Below, in pieces: positions 8,470 to 17,729 of a stretch of 64,000 bases of DNA. The notes under the pieces are model-generated. The model saw only the letters and a list, made by a program, of their open reading frames with translations. It did not search any database and had not been told where the DNA came from. The position numbers and the translations under genes are program-made. The stretch spans positions 372,001 to 436,000 of the forward strand of contig NZ_PVZB01000002.1 of NCBI RefSeq assembly GCF_003002025.1, given 5' to 3'. The DNA is from Paraburkholderia sp. BL25I1N1. GTDB taxonomy: Bacteria; Pseudomonadota; Gammaproteobacteria; Burkholderiales; Burkholderiaceae. The number at the start of each line of letters is the position of its first letter. The stretch's first letter is position 1.

Positions 8470-9814
8470 GACAACCCCCGAAAAAATGTGCTTCTTCTAC
8501 CGCTCTGTCCAGGTGAGCCGTGTCCGCAACTTCGCGGACACGGCGCCCGGTCCACCTCGTAACCCGCGTCTCTCTCCGGAGACTCCGGCCATTCCTCCCC
8601 GCTTCGTCGCGCCCGGTTGGTCCTTGACCGCGCGCTGCCCCGTCGCTGCTCTTTCGCTGTTTTCTTGTTGTTGTGCGTACCGTTCGCTCGCGGACTCCAC
8701 GAGCGCGGTACATGTTGTTTTTTTCCGCCCTTCACATCCGCCAGAACCGACGGAAAAAGTGGCGAGGTCAACCTTTACATCGTCCGGTCGCAATGACCGG
8801 TACGTTGTACCGACCATTGCGCCGTTCTTTTTATGACATCTGTTTTTTATTGGCCCCGCCGCACCCTCGTAGAACGCAATGGCTTTCCCCAGCCGCGCCT
8901 ACGAAGTCTTTTTGCCGCCGGTCTCTTCTTATTCTGGCTTCCCTGAACCTGGGACCGGGCGGCAACAGCCTTCGCTGTGAAGTGCTTATTGCAACGGCTA
9001 TGCCATGCACCCTCAAACCCTTATGCCACCGTGATCGTCGATGCGGCGCACCGGACTTGGGCGTACTTCGCAGCTCGCGTTGATTCGAATTCGACACATG
9101 TTTCCGCGCCCGGCGATACGCCGCAGCGCGATATTCGCGGCCATCTGACCGCTGGGCAGCCCGCGCGCTCCGCGCGTGGCCGGGCGTTGCGTCGCATCCC
9201 GGTTAAATATGCCGACGCTTCGGAACCCTATCCGGTAGCAGTGCACGTATGCCCAATGTGTCGCACGCGTGAGACAAGGCAAATCACGAACTACAGTTCC
9301 GTTTGACATTTGCCGTAAAACGAATTGAGGCGATATGTGCGACGCCGCGCATAGCAGGACTTGACCATCCATTTTTGAAGCGCATGGACAACGGGGCGAC
9401 GTAAAAAACGTTTCTGAATCCAGACTTGTTTATATGGCGCTTCACAGCGGTTTCGCTTATCGTTAAGCCCATGCGCCAACAAGAGCGCCTTTATCAGGTC
9501 AACGAGGTTAAAAACGGTTTGAGTGATTCGGGGAAAAGATCGCGTGACGGTTTCAACGGTGAACACTGTTCCCGCCATTCGTCCGATATGCAGCAGCTCG
9601 CGGTTTGCGCCGCCTGCTCCATGCTCCCCGAGATTGCCGCTATCGTGAATCGTGACCGCCGGGCTGGGAGGAGCAGAACCCAAACCGGTGGATCATTCCA
9701 TGTCCGGACTCGCGCAAGCGGACCGGCTGGCTCCGTTGGCCGGAAGCCGGCATCACGCCGGTCTGTCGCGTACGTCGCAGAACAGTCCTGAGAGCTGCAT
9801 CAACCGGGGGTAAC
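8470..9814. other. 1.3-kb region without recognisable genes
   Basis: Open frames here are short, overlap on both strands and encode low-complexity Arg/Ser/Pro-rich products, so I call none. The right part (about 9300-9550) is less GC-rich than its surroundings. An 11-bp perfect inverted repeat sits at 8517-8544. The region separates the CpaE-like operon from the sigma-54 activator and must contain both promoters. I found no clear -24/-12 element. A regulatory RNA or a decayed gene is possible but not shown. Confidence 0.4.
8517..8544. repeat. 11-bp perfect inverted repeat
   Basis: Arms GCCGTGTCCGC and GCGGACACGGC with a 6-base loop (AACTTC) lie 48 bp upstream of the small gene starting at 8469. 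No T-tract follows on either strand, so it is not a typical terminator. It could be an operator or a hairpin in the 5' leader. Confidence 0.5.
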
Positions 9815-11251
9815 ATGAATACGACTTGCACGCCTGTCGACACGGAACGTACCGTTCTGTATGTGTCGAACTCGCCCGATCAGAAACTCGCCGATTTTCT
9901 GGCGGCTTCTGGCTGGCAAGCGGTGCATGCCAAAAGCACGGCCGTGGCCGAGCGTATGCTCGAACGCGGCAACATCAAGGTCGGCCTGGTCGAACTGCCG
10001 GGCGACTGCACATCCCAACATCTGTCCGCGCTGGCGTCCTGCATGCGGCGCGTCGAAACCAACTGGGTCGCCCAGATCGCGCCGGGCCAGGCGGAAAACG
10101 AACTGGTCAGCCGCTTCATCCTCGATTACTGCTTCGACTTCGTGACCCGGCCGTGGCTCAACGAGCGGCTCGTATTCGCGCTCGGCCATGCGCACGGCCT
10201 GTCGAGCCTGCGGCATGTGGAAGTCGCGCCGGAACCTTCGGCCGGCCGGCACGGCATGGTGGGGCAATGCGAGGCGATGCAGCAGTTGTACCGGCGCATC
10301 GACAAATGCGGCGTGACCGACGCGCCGGTGTTCGTCGCCGGTGAATCCGGCACGGGTAAGGAACTGACCGCCAAGGCGATTCACGAGCGCTCGCCGCGCG
10401 CCGGCCGCCCCTTCGTCGCAATCAATTGCGCGGCAATTCCGCCGAGCCTGCTGCAAGCCGAACTGTTCGGCCACGAACGCGGCGCGTTTACCGGCGCGCT
10501 TCAGCGCAAGATCGGCCGGATCGAGAGTGCGCACGAAGGCACGCTCTTTCTCGATGAAATCGGTGATATGCCGCATGAATGCCAGGCGGTCCTGTTGCGC
10601 TTTCTGCAGGAAGGCACGATCGAACGGCTGGGCGGCAACGGCCCGATCAACGTCAATGCGCGAGTGATTTCGGCGACCCACGTCGATCTGGACAAGGCGG
10701 TCGAAGACGGCCGCTTCCGCTCCGACCTGTATCACCGCCTGTGCGTGCTGCGTCTGGTCGAGCCGCCGTTGCGCGAGCGCGGCGGCGATATCAAGTTGCT
10801 CGCCAACTATGCACTGAGCATGTACAAGCAGGACGGCGCGCGCAAACTGCGCGGCCTGTCGAGCGACGCGATCGTCGCCATGTCGAACTATCCGTGGCCC
10901 GGCAACGTGCGCGAGTTGATCAATTGCGTGCGCCGCGCCGTGGTGATGAGCGAAGGCCGTTTTATCACGGCCAGCGATCTGGGCCTGCCGGAAGCCGACA
11001 ATGGGCCGGCCGTCACGCTGGCGGAAATCCGCAGCAAGGCCGAGAAAGATGCGATCGAACACGCTTTGCAGCGGCACGGCTACAAGTTGTCCGAAGCGGC
11101 GGCGGAACTCGGCATTTCGCGGGCCACGCTGTATCGGCTGATGCATGCCAACCGGCTGCATCAGGAGCCGGCGGCCGGGCGCGCTTCCAATACGGCCGGC
11201 GGCGCGGATGCCGACGGCGACGCGGAGCGACGGGCGCCTTCTTTGGTGTGA
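9815..11251 (+). CDS. VpsR-like sigma-54-interacting transcriptional regulator
   Basis: A 478-residue activator. Residues 1-130 form a degenerate receiver-like domain without a clear phosphoacceptor pattern, as in VpsR-type proteins. Residues about 145-380 are the AAA+ sigma-54 domain with Walker A GESGTGKE, the sigma-54 contact loop GAFTGA (intact) and Walker B LFLDEIGD. The C-terminus has a Fis-type helix-turn-helix, LSEAAAELGISRATLYRL. The family regulates exopolysaccharide and biofilm genes, often in response to c-di-GMP. An rpoN gene is 20 kb away in the same window. No exopolysaccharide operon adjoins it, so targets are unknown. Confidence 0.9.
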   Translation: MNTTCTPVDTERTVLYVSNSPDQKLADFLAASGWQAVHAKSTAVAERMLERGNIKVGLVELPGDCTSQHLSALASCMRRVETNWVAQIAPGQAENELVSRFILDYCFDFVTRPWLNERLVFALGHAHGLSSLRHVEVAPEPSAGRHGMVGQCEAMQQLYRRIDKCGVTDAPVFVAGESGTGKELTAKAIHERSPRAGRPFVAINCAAIPPSLLQAELFGHERGAFTGALQRKIGRIESAHEGTLFLDEIGDMPHECQAVLLRFLQEGTIERLGGNGPINVNARVISATHVDLDKAVEDGRFRSDLYHRLCVLRLVEPPLRERGGDIKLLANYALSMYKQDGARKLRGLSSDAIVAMSNYPWPGNVRELINCVRRAVVMSEGRFITASDLGLPEADNGPAVTLAEIRSKAEKDAIEHALQRHGYKLSEAAAELGISRATLYRLMHANRLHQEPAAGRASNTAGGADADGDAERRAPSLV

Positions 11252-11473
11252 GCGGGTAAGTTCAGCGGCGTTTTTGCTGCGCCTGATTCGATTGACGCCG
11301 GCTTGAACCTCGCCGGCGGGAAGATCGCGGACTGGGCACGCCTTTGCATGCACACTGGTGCTCAATGACGCGACTCGATGCATCAGCATGCGTCGCCCAC
11401 ATCGCTCGCGCCTTTCGCCGTTGCGCCGGCATTGCTATGCTGAAGGCCGTTCATCCATCCTCCGGGGGCGGAC

Positions 11474-13210
11474 TTGGCCGACCCGCACGCACCGGCGCTC
11501 AAGCGCCGTTCCTCGTCCGTCCTGCCCGCTCAGGCCAGCCCGTGCGATGCGCTCGTCATCCGCGCGCAACCTGCCAGTCTCGTCCACCCGTGCCGGCGTA
11601 AAAAACTCGCGCTGGCCGCGACTATCCTCGGCTCGAGCATGGCCTTCATCGACGGCTCCGTGGTCAATGTCGCCTTGCCGTCCATCCAGAGCGAACTGGG
11701 CGCGAGCGTGGCGGCGATCCAGTGGGTCGTCGACGCTTATCTGCTGTTTCTCGGCGCGCTGGTGCTGGTGGGCGGTTCGCTCGGCGACAAGCTTGGCCGG
11801 CGCACGGTGTTCATCGCGGGAATCGGGCTGTTCACGCTCGCCTCGATCGGCTGCGGCCTCGCGCCCGGCGCCGCGGCCCTGATCGCGGCGCGCGCCGTGC
11901 AAGGCGTGGGCGCGGCGCTGCTGGTGCCGAGCAGCCTGTCGATTATCGGCGCGGTGTTCGACGACAAGGAGCGCGGCCAGGCGATCGGCACCTGGGCCGG
12001 CGTCGGCGCGATCACCTCGGCGCTCGGGCCGGTGGCGGGCGGCTGGCTCGTCGATGCGTTCTCGTGGCGGGCCATCTTCTTCCTGAACGTGCCGATTGCC
12101 TGCGCGACGGTCGCGCTGGCGGTCATGGCCGTGCCGGACAGCCGGCAGGACGATGACGGAAATCCGTCCACGCGCGCCGGCGGGGCCACTGGACACGCGG
12201 CGGCCGGACTCGACTGGCCGGGTGCCGCCACGGCCACCGCCGGACTCGCCGCCCTGACCTATGGCCTGACGCTCGCCTCGGCGCGCGGCTTCGGCGACCG
12301 CTGGGTGCTGGCGTCGATCCTCGGCGGCCTGCTGGTGCTGATCGCCTTCGTCGCGCTCGAAGCGAGAACCCGCAATCCGATGATGCCGCTCGACGTGTTC
12401 CGTTCACGCGACTTCGTCGGCGCCAATCTCGTCACGCTGCTGGTCTACTTTGGCCTGGGCGGTGCGCTGTTCTTCCTGCCGTTCACGCTCATCCGCGCTT
12501 ATGGTTACAGCGCGACTCAGGCGGGCGCGGCGTTGCTGCCGGTGCCGGTGACCATCGGCCTGCTGTCGCGCTTCACCGGCGGCCTGACGAGCCGCTACGG
12601 CGCGCGGGCCTTGCTGACCGCGGGGCCGATCGTCGCCGCGGCCGGCTTCGCGATGCTCGCGCTGCCGTGGGTCGGCGGCGAGTACTGGCGCGGCTTTCTC
12701 CCCGCGCTAGCCGTGCTCGGACTCGGCATGACCGTCACCGTCGCGCCGCTGACGACGACGGTAATGGCCTCGGTGTCCGCCGCGCGCACAGGCGTCGCTT
12801 CGGGGATCAACAACGCGGTGGCGCGGGTGGCGAGTCTGCTGGCGATCGCGGTGCTGGGAATCGTGTTCGTGTGGTCGCACGACGCGGCACTTGAAGCGCG
12901 GCTCGATGCGCTGCATGTGCCGCAGGCGGCGCGCGCGGCGGCGAGCCTGGCGCAGGTCGGCATGGATGCGGGCGCTGCATTGCCTGCCGCGGGGGCGGGT
13001 GCGTCGAAGGGCAAAGTGGGCGAGGCAGATGTGGCGGCGGCGCACGCCGAAACCGACGCGGCGCACACAAACGTGGATGCGGCACGGGCCCAACCTGAGG
13101 TGGCGCGGGCACAAGCCGACGCCCTCGGCGCGGCATTGCGCGCGGTGGCGCTGGTGTCGGCGTTGTGCGCGCTGGCCGGTGCAGCGCTGGCGTTTTTGAC
13201 GATCCGTTAG
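11474..13210 (+). CDS. DHA2-family MFS multidrug exporter
   Basis: A 578-residue inner-membrane proton-coupled exporter of the EmrB/QacA type. Motif [15 protein letters not shown], motif C-like [15 protein letters not shown] and about 14 predicted helices support this. The substrate is not evident. The frame starts at TTG 11474 behind GGGGGCGGA; the first ATG is inside helix 1, so the non-ATG start is likely real. Before the final helix there is an unusual 70-residue Ala-rich polar insert with an [16 protein letters not shown]-like pattern that should be helical and extend from the membrane. No adjacent regulator or membrane-fusion partner is present. Confidence 0.85.
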   Translation: MADPHAPALKRRSSSVLPAQASPCDALVIRAQPASLVHPCRRKKLALAATILGSSMAFIDGSVVNVALPSIQSELGASVAAIQWVVDAYLLFLGALVLVGGSLGDKLGRRTVFIAGIGLFTLASIGCGLAPGAAALIAARAVQGVGAALLVPSSLSIIGAVFDDKERGQAIGTWAGVGAITSALGPVAGGWLVDAFSWRAIFFLNVPIACATVALAVMAVPDSRQDDDGNPSTRAGGATGHAAAGLDWPGAATATAGLAALTYGLTLASARGFGDRWVLASILGGLLVLIAFVALEARTRNPMMPLDVFRSRDFVGANLVTLLVYFGLGGALFFLPFTLIRAYGYSATQAGAALLPVPVTIGLLSRFTGGLTSRYGARALLTAGPIVAAAGFAMLALPWVGGEYWRGFLPALAVLGLGMTVTVAPLTTTVMASVSAARTGVASGINNAVARVASLLAIAVLGIVFVWSHDAALEARLDALHVPQAARAAASLAQVGMDAGAALPAAGAGASKGKVGEADVAAAHAETDAAHTNVDAARAQPEVARAQADALGAALRAVALVSALCALAGAALAFLTIR

Positions 13211-13366
13211 CAACGTCCGCTCGAGATGCACCGCGCCTGATTCACGCCTCGCGCACGGACGCCCATCCATAGTTCAGACCGCGCTGAAACATCGCTGCCC
13301 GGCGCGCGCCATACTGCGGTCACGGTCCTTCACACAAGGACCTTCGACTAGACAGGGAGCTTGCAC

Positions 13367-13717
13367 ATGGCGATTACCTGCTTCATCCGCTATCAGATCG
13401 ATCCGTTCCAGCGCGATGCCTTCGACGAATACGCCCGCAACTGGGGCCGCATTATTCCGCGCTGCGGCGGCTATCTGATCGGCTATTTCCTGCCGCACGA
13501 GGGGACCAACGACATCGCGTGGGGATTGATCGCGTTCGACAGTCTCGCGGCCTATGAAGCGTATCGGGCGAGACTGCGCGCCGATGCCGAGGCACGCGAC
13601 AATTTCAAGCTGGCGCAAACGAAGCGCTTCATTCTGCGCGAGGAGCGCACCTTCACCGAAGTCGTGGAAGGCACCTTGGGTGTGCCGCCGGTGCGTAGGG
13701 GGGCGGCGACGGAGTGA
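13367..13717 (+). CDS. NIPSNAP family protein
   Basis: A 116-residue ferredoxin-like-fold protein. The start [20 protein letters not shown], the centre [13 protein letters not shown] and [16 protein letters not shown] are typical of the NIPSNAP/dimeric alpha-beta barrel group. ATG at 13367 is chosen because AGGGAG lies 8 bases upstream; an in-frame TTG two codons earlier is less likely. The biochemical role of bacterial NIPSNAP proteins is poorly defined. It stands alone between the exporter and the MscS channel. Confidence 0.8.
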   Translation: MAITCFIRYQIDPFQRDAFDEYARNWGRIIPRCGGYLIGYFLPHEGTNDIAWGLIAFDSLAAYEAYRARLRADAEARDNFKLAQTKRFILREERTFTEVVEGTLGVPPVRRGAATE

Positions 13718-13772
13718 TGGCGAGGCGGTGGACGTAGCGACGGCCGCGGCATCTACGCGGGCGGCGCGCCTA

Positions 13773-13820
13773 CGCCAGCGCCAGCGCCAGCGCCAGCGCC
13801 AGCGGTTGCGGTTGCGGTTG
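13773..13820. repeat. Hexanucleotide tandem repeats (CGCCAG)5(CGGTTG)3
   Basis: Five perfect copies of CGCCAG are followed directly by three perfect copies of CGGTTG. They lie between the NIPSNAP stop and the MscS gene, in a 380-bp stretch without a convincing gene. The two units share register and length, suggesting slippage-prone DNA; copy number could vary between strains. Confidence 0.9.
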
Positions 13821-14097
13821 CAAAGACGCTTGCAGCCGGCAGGCACTCGCGAAGGCGGCAGAACGGGGAATTCCGCCCCGCCGCAGCCGGCATGGGACAA
13901 TGCGGCTCTTTCCGACAGGCAGGTTTGTTGCTACCGCAAGATGCCGCCGCACGGGGCTTGCCGGCTTTCAGGCACCTCGCGCCGAGGCCGGCCAAGGAAC
14001 TTGTACGACCAGACCCATGTCGGTTCATGGTCACGCCGCCGAACCGGCCCGTATGCGTCGGCACAGCCTTCCGCCTCTGTCCCCCGCTTTCCACCCT

Positions 14098-16761
14098 ATG
14101 CGCAAACTATTCCCAATCTGGCTGTTCTTCCTTCTCGCTTTCATCGCCGCGCCGGTTTTCGCCGCCGCGGCGCCGGCCACGCCCTCGTCGTCGGCCTCGG
14201 GCGTCGGTGTCACGCTGACGCCTGAGCAAGCCCGCCAGGCGCTCGCCGTTCTCAATGATCCCAAGCGCCGCGCGCAAGTCGCCGACACGCTGCAGGCCAT
14301 CGCCGCCGCCGGCGCGCTGAGCGCGCCGCCGGCTTCCGCGCCCGCGGCCGGCTCGGCGCCCGCCGCGGCAAGCGGCGCCGCCGCGCTCGTGCCGGCGGCG
14401 TTCAAGTCGAACGGCCTTGCCTCGCAGTTGGCCCGCCAGGGCGCGCACTGGGCCGTGCACCTCGGCGCGTCGTTGCGCAGCTCGGCCGCCGCGCTGCTCG
14501 ACGTCGCATCGGTGCGCGCCTGGTGGAACTGGCAATCGACCAACCCGCAAGCGCGAGCCGTGCTGGGCCACGTCGCCTGGTCGCTGCTGGCCGCGCTGCT
14601 TCCCGCGCTCGTGCTCGAATGGCTAGCGCGCCGCCTGCTGCGCCGCGCCTACCGGGCGCTGGCCGCGCGCCGCGAACTGGAAGACGAAGACGACGCCGCG
14701 CGAGCCGACCTGCCCGTCGACGTCGCGCCTCAACCCGCCGATGCGCCGAACGCCGCGCCGCCCTTGCCCGTGTCGCCGGCTTCGCCGGTAAGCGCGGCAC
14801 AGGCGCAAGCGGAAGCCGTCCCGTCGGGCACCTCCGCCGCTACGAAGGCCGAAGGCAAGCTCACCGAAGCCAAAGGCAAGCAGAACGCCAAACATCACTG
14901 GACGCTCCTGCGCCGCCTGCCGCGCGCACTCCTGACGATGGTGCTGCGGCTGTTGCCGCTGGTGGTGTTCGTCGGCGCGGCGAGCGCGCTGATGTCGATC
15001 TTCACCGACGACGGCACGCCGCAAGACCGCGCGCTCGATTCGCTGATCGACATCTACGTGCTGTGCCGGGTGATCGTGATCGTCTGCGGTTTCTTCCTGC
15101 AGCCGGCCGCGCCGCGTTTGCGCCTGCTGCGCATGAGCGATGCGTGGGCCGCCTTCATGCAGCGCTGGGTGGTGCGGATCGTCAGCGTGGTGGGTGCGGG
15201 CTCCGCGGTCGCGGAGATCGCGCAGTCGCTCGGCCTGAACGACGCGGCGCATCTTGCCTTGATGAAAGTGGTCGCGCTAGCCGGCCACGTCATGATCTCG
15301 ATCCTCGTGCTGCAATGCGCGAACCCGGTCGGCGAACTGATCCGCAAGCGCCTCGCCGCGCGCAAGTCGCTGGAGATGTTCGGCAACGTATTCGCCGAAG
15401 TCTGGGCGTGGGCCACCGTGTTCGTCGTGATGGCGCTGTGGTTCATCTGGGCGCTCGACGTGCGGAACGGCTATCACACGCTGCTGCACCTCGGCGGCAT
15501 TTCGCTGGCGGTGCTGGTAGGCGCGCGGGTCGTGTCGATCGTGGTGTTCGGGGCGCTCGCCCGGCTCTTCAATGTGCAGGACGACGCAACGAAGTCGCTC
15601 GTGCATCAGCGTGCGTACCGCTATTACCCGCTGCTGCGCCGTACGGTGGCTTGGGTCATCGGCATCGTGACCGCGCTCGCGCTGTTGCAGGTGTGGGGCG
15701 TGCATGTGGTCGACCTGTTCCGTACGGGCACGATCGGGCACCGGCTCGCTTCGGCGATCATCACGATCGGCGTGGCTGCCGTGGTCGCGCTGCTGGTGTG
15801 GGAAGGCGTCAACGTCTCGGTCGAACAGCGGCTCGACCGCTGGACCACCAGCGGCGACCTCGTGCGCGCCGCGCGCTTGCGCACCCTGCTGCCGATGCTG
15901 CGCAGCGCGCTCTTCTGCGCGATCGCGCTGGTGGTGGTGCTGACCGGTTTGAGCGAACTCGGCGTGAACATCGGGCCGCTGCTGGCGGGCGCGAGTATCT
16001 TCGGCGTGGCGCTCGGATTCGGCTCGCAGAAACTGGTGCAGGATTTCATCACCGGCATTTTCCTGTTGATGGAAAACGCGATGCAGGTCGGCGACTGGGT
16101 CACGCTCGCGGGCGTGTCCGGCACCGTCGAATATCTGTCGATCCGCACCGTGCGGCTGCGCGGCGGCGACGGTTCGCTCTACACCGTGCCGTTCAGCTCG
16201 GTGTCGACGGTGAACAACACGAATCGCGGCATCGGCAATGCGGCGGTGAAGGTCAACATCGTATTCGGCCAGGATGTCGATCTCGCCATCGACACCTTGA
16301 AGGAAATCGGCGCCGCCTTGCGCGAGGACGACAAGTTCAGGGACGGCATTCTGTCGGACTTCAGCTTCTGGGGTGTCGATGCGCTCGACGGCTCCGCCAT
16401 CACGCTGGCCGGCCAGATTCAGTGCCGCGACAGCGCGCGCTGGGGCGTGCAGCGCGAATTCAACCGGCGCATCCTCTTCCAGTTCCAGGAGCGCGGCATC
16501 GAGATCGCGAACCCGCAGCGCAATCTGTTGACGTGGGACCCGGACAGCGCGCCGGCCAGAATCGAAGCGGATGAGGTGCACAAAGGCGCACCCAGATCAT
16601 CTGATGCAACGCAGGACGAACCGCCCGCCGCCGCGCCCTCCGCCGATGCCGCCGCCGGCAAAGCCGACGCGCCGGTGGAAGACCAGTTGCCCGTCGATCC
16701 TAAGCCGGCTGGCGGCCCAGGAACGCCAGCAAATCCTGGTTCAACCTCTCCGCATGAGTGA
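14098..16761 (+). CDS. MscS-family mechanosensitive channel (YbiO-like)
   Basis: A protein of about 887 residues from ATG 14098, chosen because a signal peptide (LFPIWLFFLLAFIAAPVFA) follows at once; the frame is open further upstream. A periplasmic Ala/Pro-rich region precedes many hydrophobic helices. The conserved MscS core near the C-terminus reads LLAGASIFGVALGFGSQK, VQDFITGIFLLMENA and QVGDWVTLAGVSGTVEYLS, with Gly/Ala-packed pore helix. It opens under hypo-osmotic stress in the inner membrane. Size and layout resemble the YbiO type. A charged linker with Glu/Asp and Lys stretches lies around residues 190-270. Its 3' end overlaps the convergent hydrolase gene by 62 bp. Confidence 0.85.
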   Translation: MRKLFPIWLFFLLAFIAAPVFAAAAPATPSSSASGVGVTLTPEQARQALAVLNDPKRRAQVADTLQAIAAAGALSAPPASAPAAGSAPAAASGAAALVPAAFKSNGLASQLARQGAHWAVHLGASLRSSAAALLDVASVRAWWNWQSTNPQARAVLGHVAWSLLAALLPALVLEWLARRLLRRAYRALAARRELEDEDDAARADLPVDVAPQPADAPNAAPPLPVSPASPVSAAQAQAEAVPSGTSAATKAEGKLTEAKGKQNAKHHWTLLRRLPRALLTMVLRLLPLVVFVGAASALMSIFTDDGTPQDRALDSLIDIYVLCRVIVIVCGFFLQPAAPRLRLLRMSDAWAAFMQRWVVRIVSVVGAGSAVAEIAQSLGLNDAAHLALMKVVALAGHVMISILVLQCANPVGELIRKRLAARKSLEMFGNVFAEVWAWATVFVVMALWFIWALDVRNGYHTLLHLGGISLAVLVGARVVSIVVFGALARLFNVQDDATKSLVHQRAYRYYPLLRRTVAWVIGIVTALALLQVWGVHVVDLFRTGTIGHRLASAIITIGVAAVVALLVWEGVNVSVEQRLDRWTTSGDLVRAARLRTLLPMLRSALFCAIALVVVLTGLSELGVNIGPLLAGASIFGVALGFGSQKLVQDFITGIFLLMENAMQVGDWVTLAGVSGTVEYLSIRTVRLRGGDGSLYTVPFSSVSTVNNTNRGIGNAAVKVNIVFGQDVDLAIDTLKEIGAALREDDKFRDGILSDFSFWGVDALDGSAITLAGQIQCRDSARWGVQREFNRRILFQFQERGIEIANPQRNLLTWDPDSAPARIEADEVHKGAPRSSDATQDEPPAAAPSADAAAGKADAPVEDQLPVDPKPAGGPGTPANPGSTSPHE

Positions 16762-17551
16762 AGTAAAAGCCGTGGCCGGCGCCTTCGTAGACATGTAGTG
16801 ACGCGCCAGGAATGAGCGCCGCGGTGGGCCGGCCGGTCAGTTCGAGCGGCGCCGACGCATCGCGGTCGCCATGCAGCACGAGCGACGGCACCTCGATACG
16901 CGCCAGTTCCGCGCGAAAATCGGTGATGGTCTGCACGCGGGCCAGTTCGAGCATCGCTTGATGCGAGGTTTGCAGCATCATGCGGATCGTCCAGTCCATC
17001 GGCGCGCGCGACACGCCGGGCCCGAAATACGGCGCCGCGTTCGCCTCGATCCAGTCGGGAAAGGAGCGGCTCAGCGCGCGGCGGCCCTGCTCGAATAACG
17101 CGGCGTCGATGCCGTTCGGGTTGTCGTCGGTCTTTAGCAGATACGGCGTGGCCGCGGGCGCGACGAAAGCGATCCGGGCGACGCGCGCCGAACCGTAGCG
17201 CGTCAGAAAGCGCACCGCTTCACCGCTCGCAATCGAATGCGCGATCAGCGTAACGCCGCTCAGATCGAGCGCGCTCAACACGCTTTCCAGATCGGCGGCC
17301 AGCGTGTCGAAGTCGTAGCCGCGGCCGGGGTCGCTCGAACGGCCATGCCCGCGCCGGTCGTACGCGATGCAGCGGCAATCGAGGCGCGACAGCGGTTCCA
17401 TCTGGTACGCCCACATGTCGGAGTTCAGCGTCCAACCCGAGAGGAAGAGGAGCGGCGTGCCTTGTCCCCAGTCGCGGTAGAACAGGCGCGTATTGTCGGC
17501 GGTGCGGATGGTGTTCGGTTCGTCGGCGAGATAGGGTGCGGTCGCGTTCAT
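16700..17551 (-). CDS. Alpha/beta hydrolase
   Basis: A 283-residue cytoplasmic hydrolase from ATG 17551, which has AAAGGAGA upstream. The fold is shown by PLLFLSGWTLNSDMW (oxyanion region), YDRRGHGRSSDPG, the nucleophile Ser in LIAHSIASGE, acid Asp in LHGDRDASAP and His in GAGHGFYF. The elbow is AHSIA rather than the usual GHSMG. It resembles the haloperoxidase/esterase group; the substrate cannot be inferred. It is convergent with the MscS gene and overlaps its last codons. Confidence 0.85.
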   Translation of the reverse strand: MNATAPYLADEPNTIRTADNTRLFYRDWGQGTPLLFLSGWTLNSDMWAYQMEPLSRLDCRCIAYDRRGHGRSSDPGRGYDFDTLAADLESVLSALDLSGVTLIAHSIASGEAVRFLTRYGSARVARIAFVAPAATPYLLKTDDNPNGIDAALFEQGRRALSRSFPDWIEANAAPYFGPGVSRAPMDWTIRMMLQTSHQAMLELARVQTITDFRAELARIEVPSLVLHGDRDASAPLELTGRPTAALIPGASLHVYEGAGHGFYFTHAERLNQDLLAFLGRQPA

Positions 17552-17729
17552 AGAGTCTCCTTTGTCGACCAGAGTCGGCGCTTTAGCGCTTACTCTGGTC
17601 CCGTGCAAGATCGTTGCGGCCTCAAGTGGGAATCGTGATGCCGTGCCGCCACTGTGCCGGGCGGCGGTAGGCGGGTCGATTACCTGAGAGGTAAAGAGGC
17701 GCGCTAGTGAAGCGCCGGTGTCGCGCTAT

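Noticed and set aside
8497..8817. 106-codon minus-strand frame in the gene desert
   Set aside because: Low-complexity Arg/Gly/Thr product, no ribosome site and strong overlap with other frames.
9800..11389. 529-codon minus-strand frame opposite the VpsR-like gene
   Set aside because: The plus strand encodes a clear sigma-54 activator; the reverse product has no recognisable domain.
13773..13820. Repeat tract as a possible CRISPR
   Set aside because: Units are 6 bp and contiguous with no spacers; a simple tandem repeat.
14523..16574. 683-codon plus-strand frame within the MscS gene
   Set aside because: Shifted frame of the channel gene, Arg/Ala-rich and without membrane helices.
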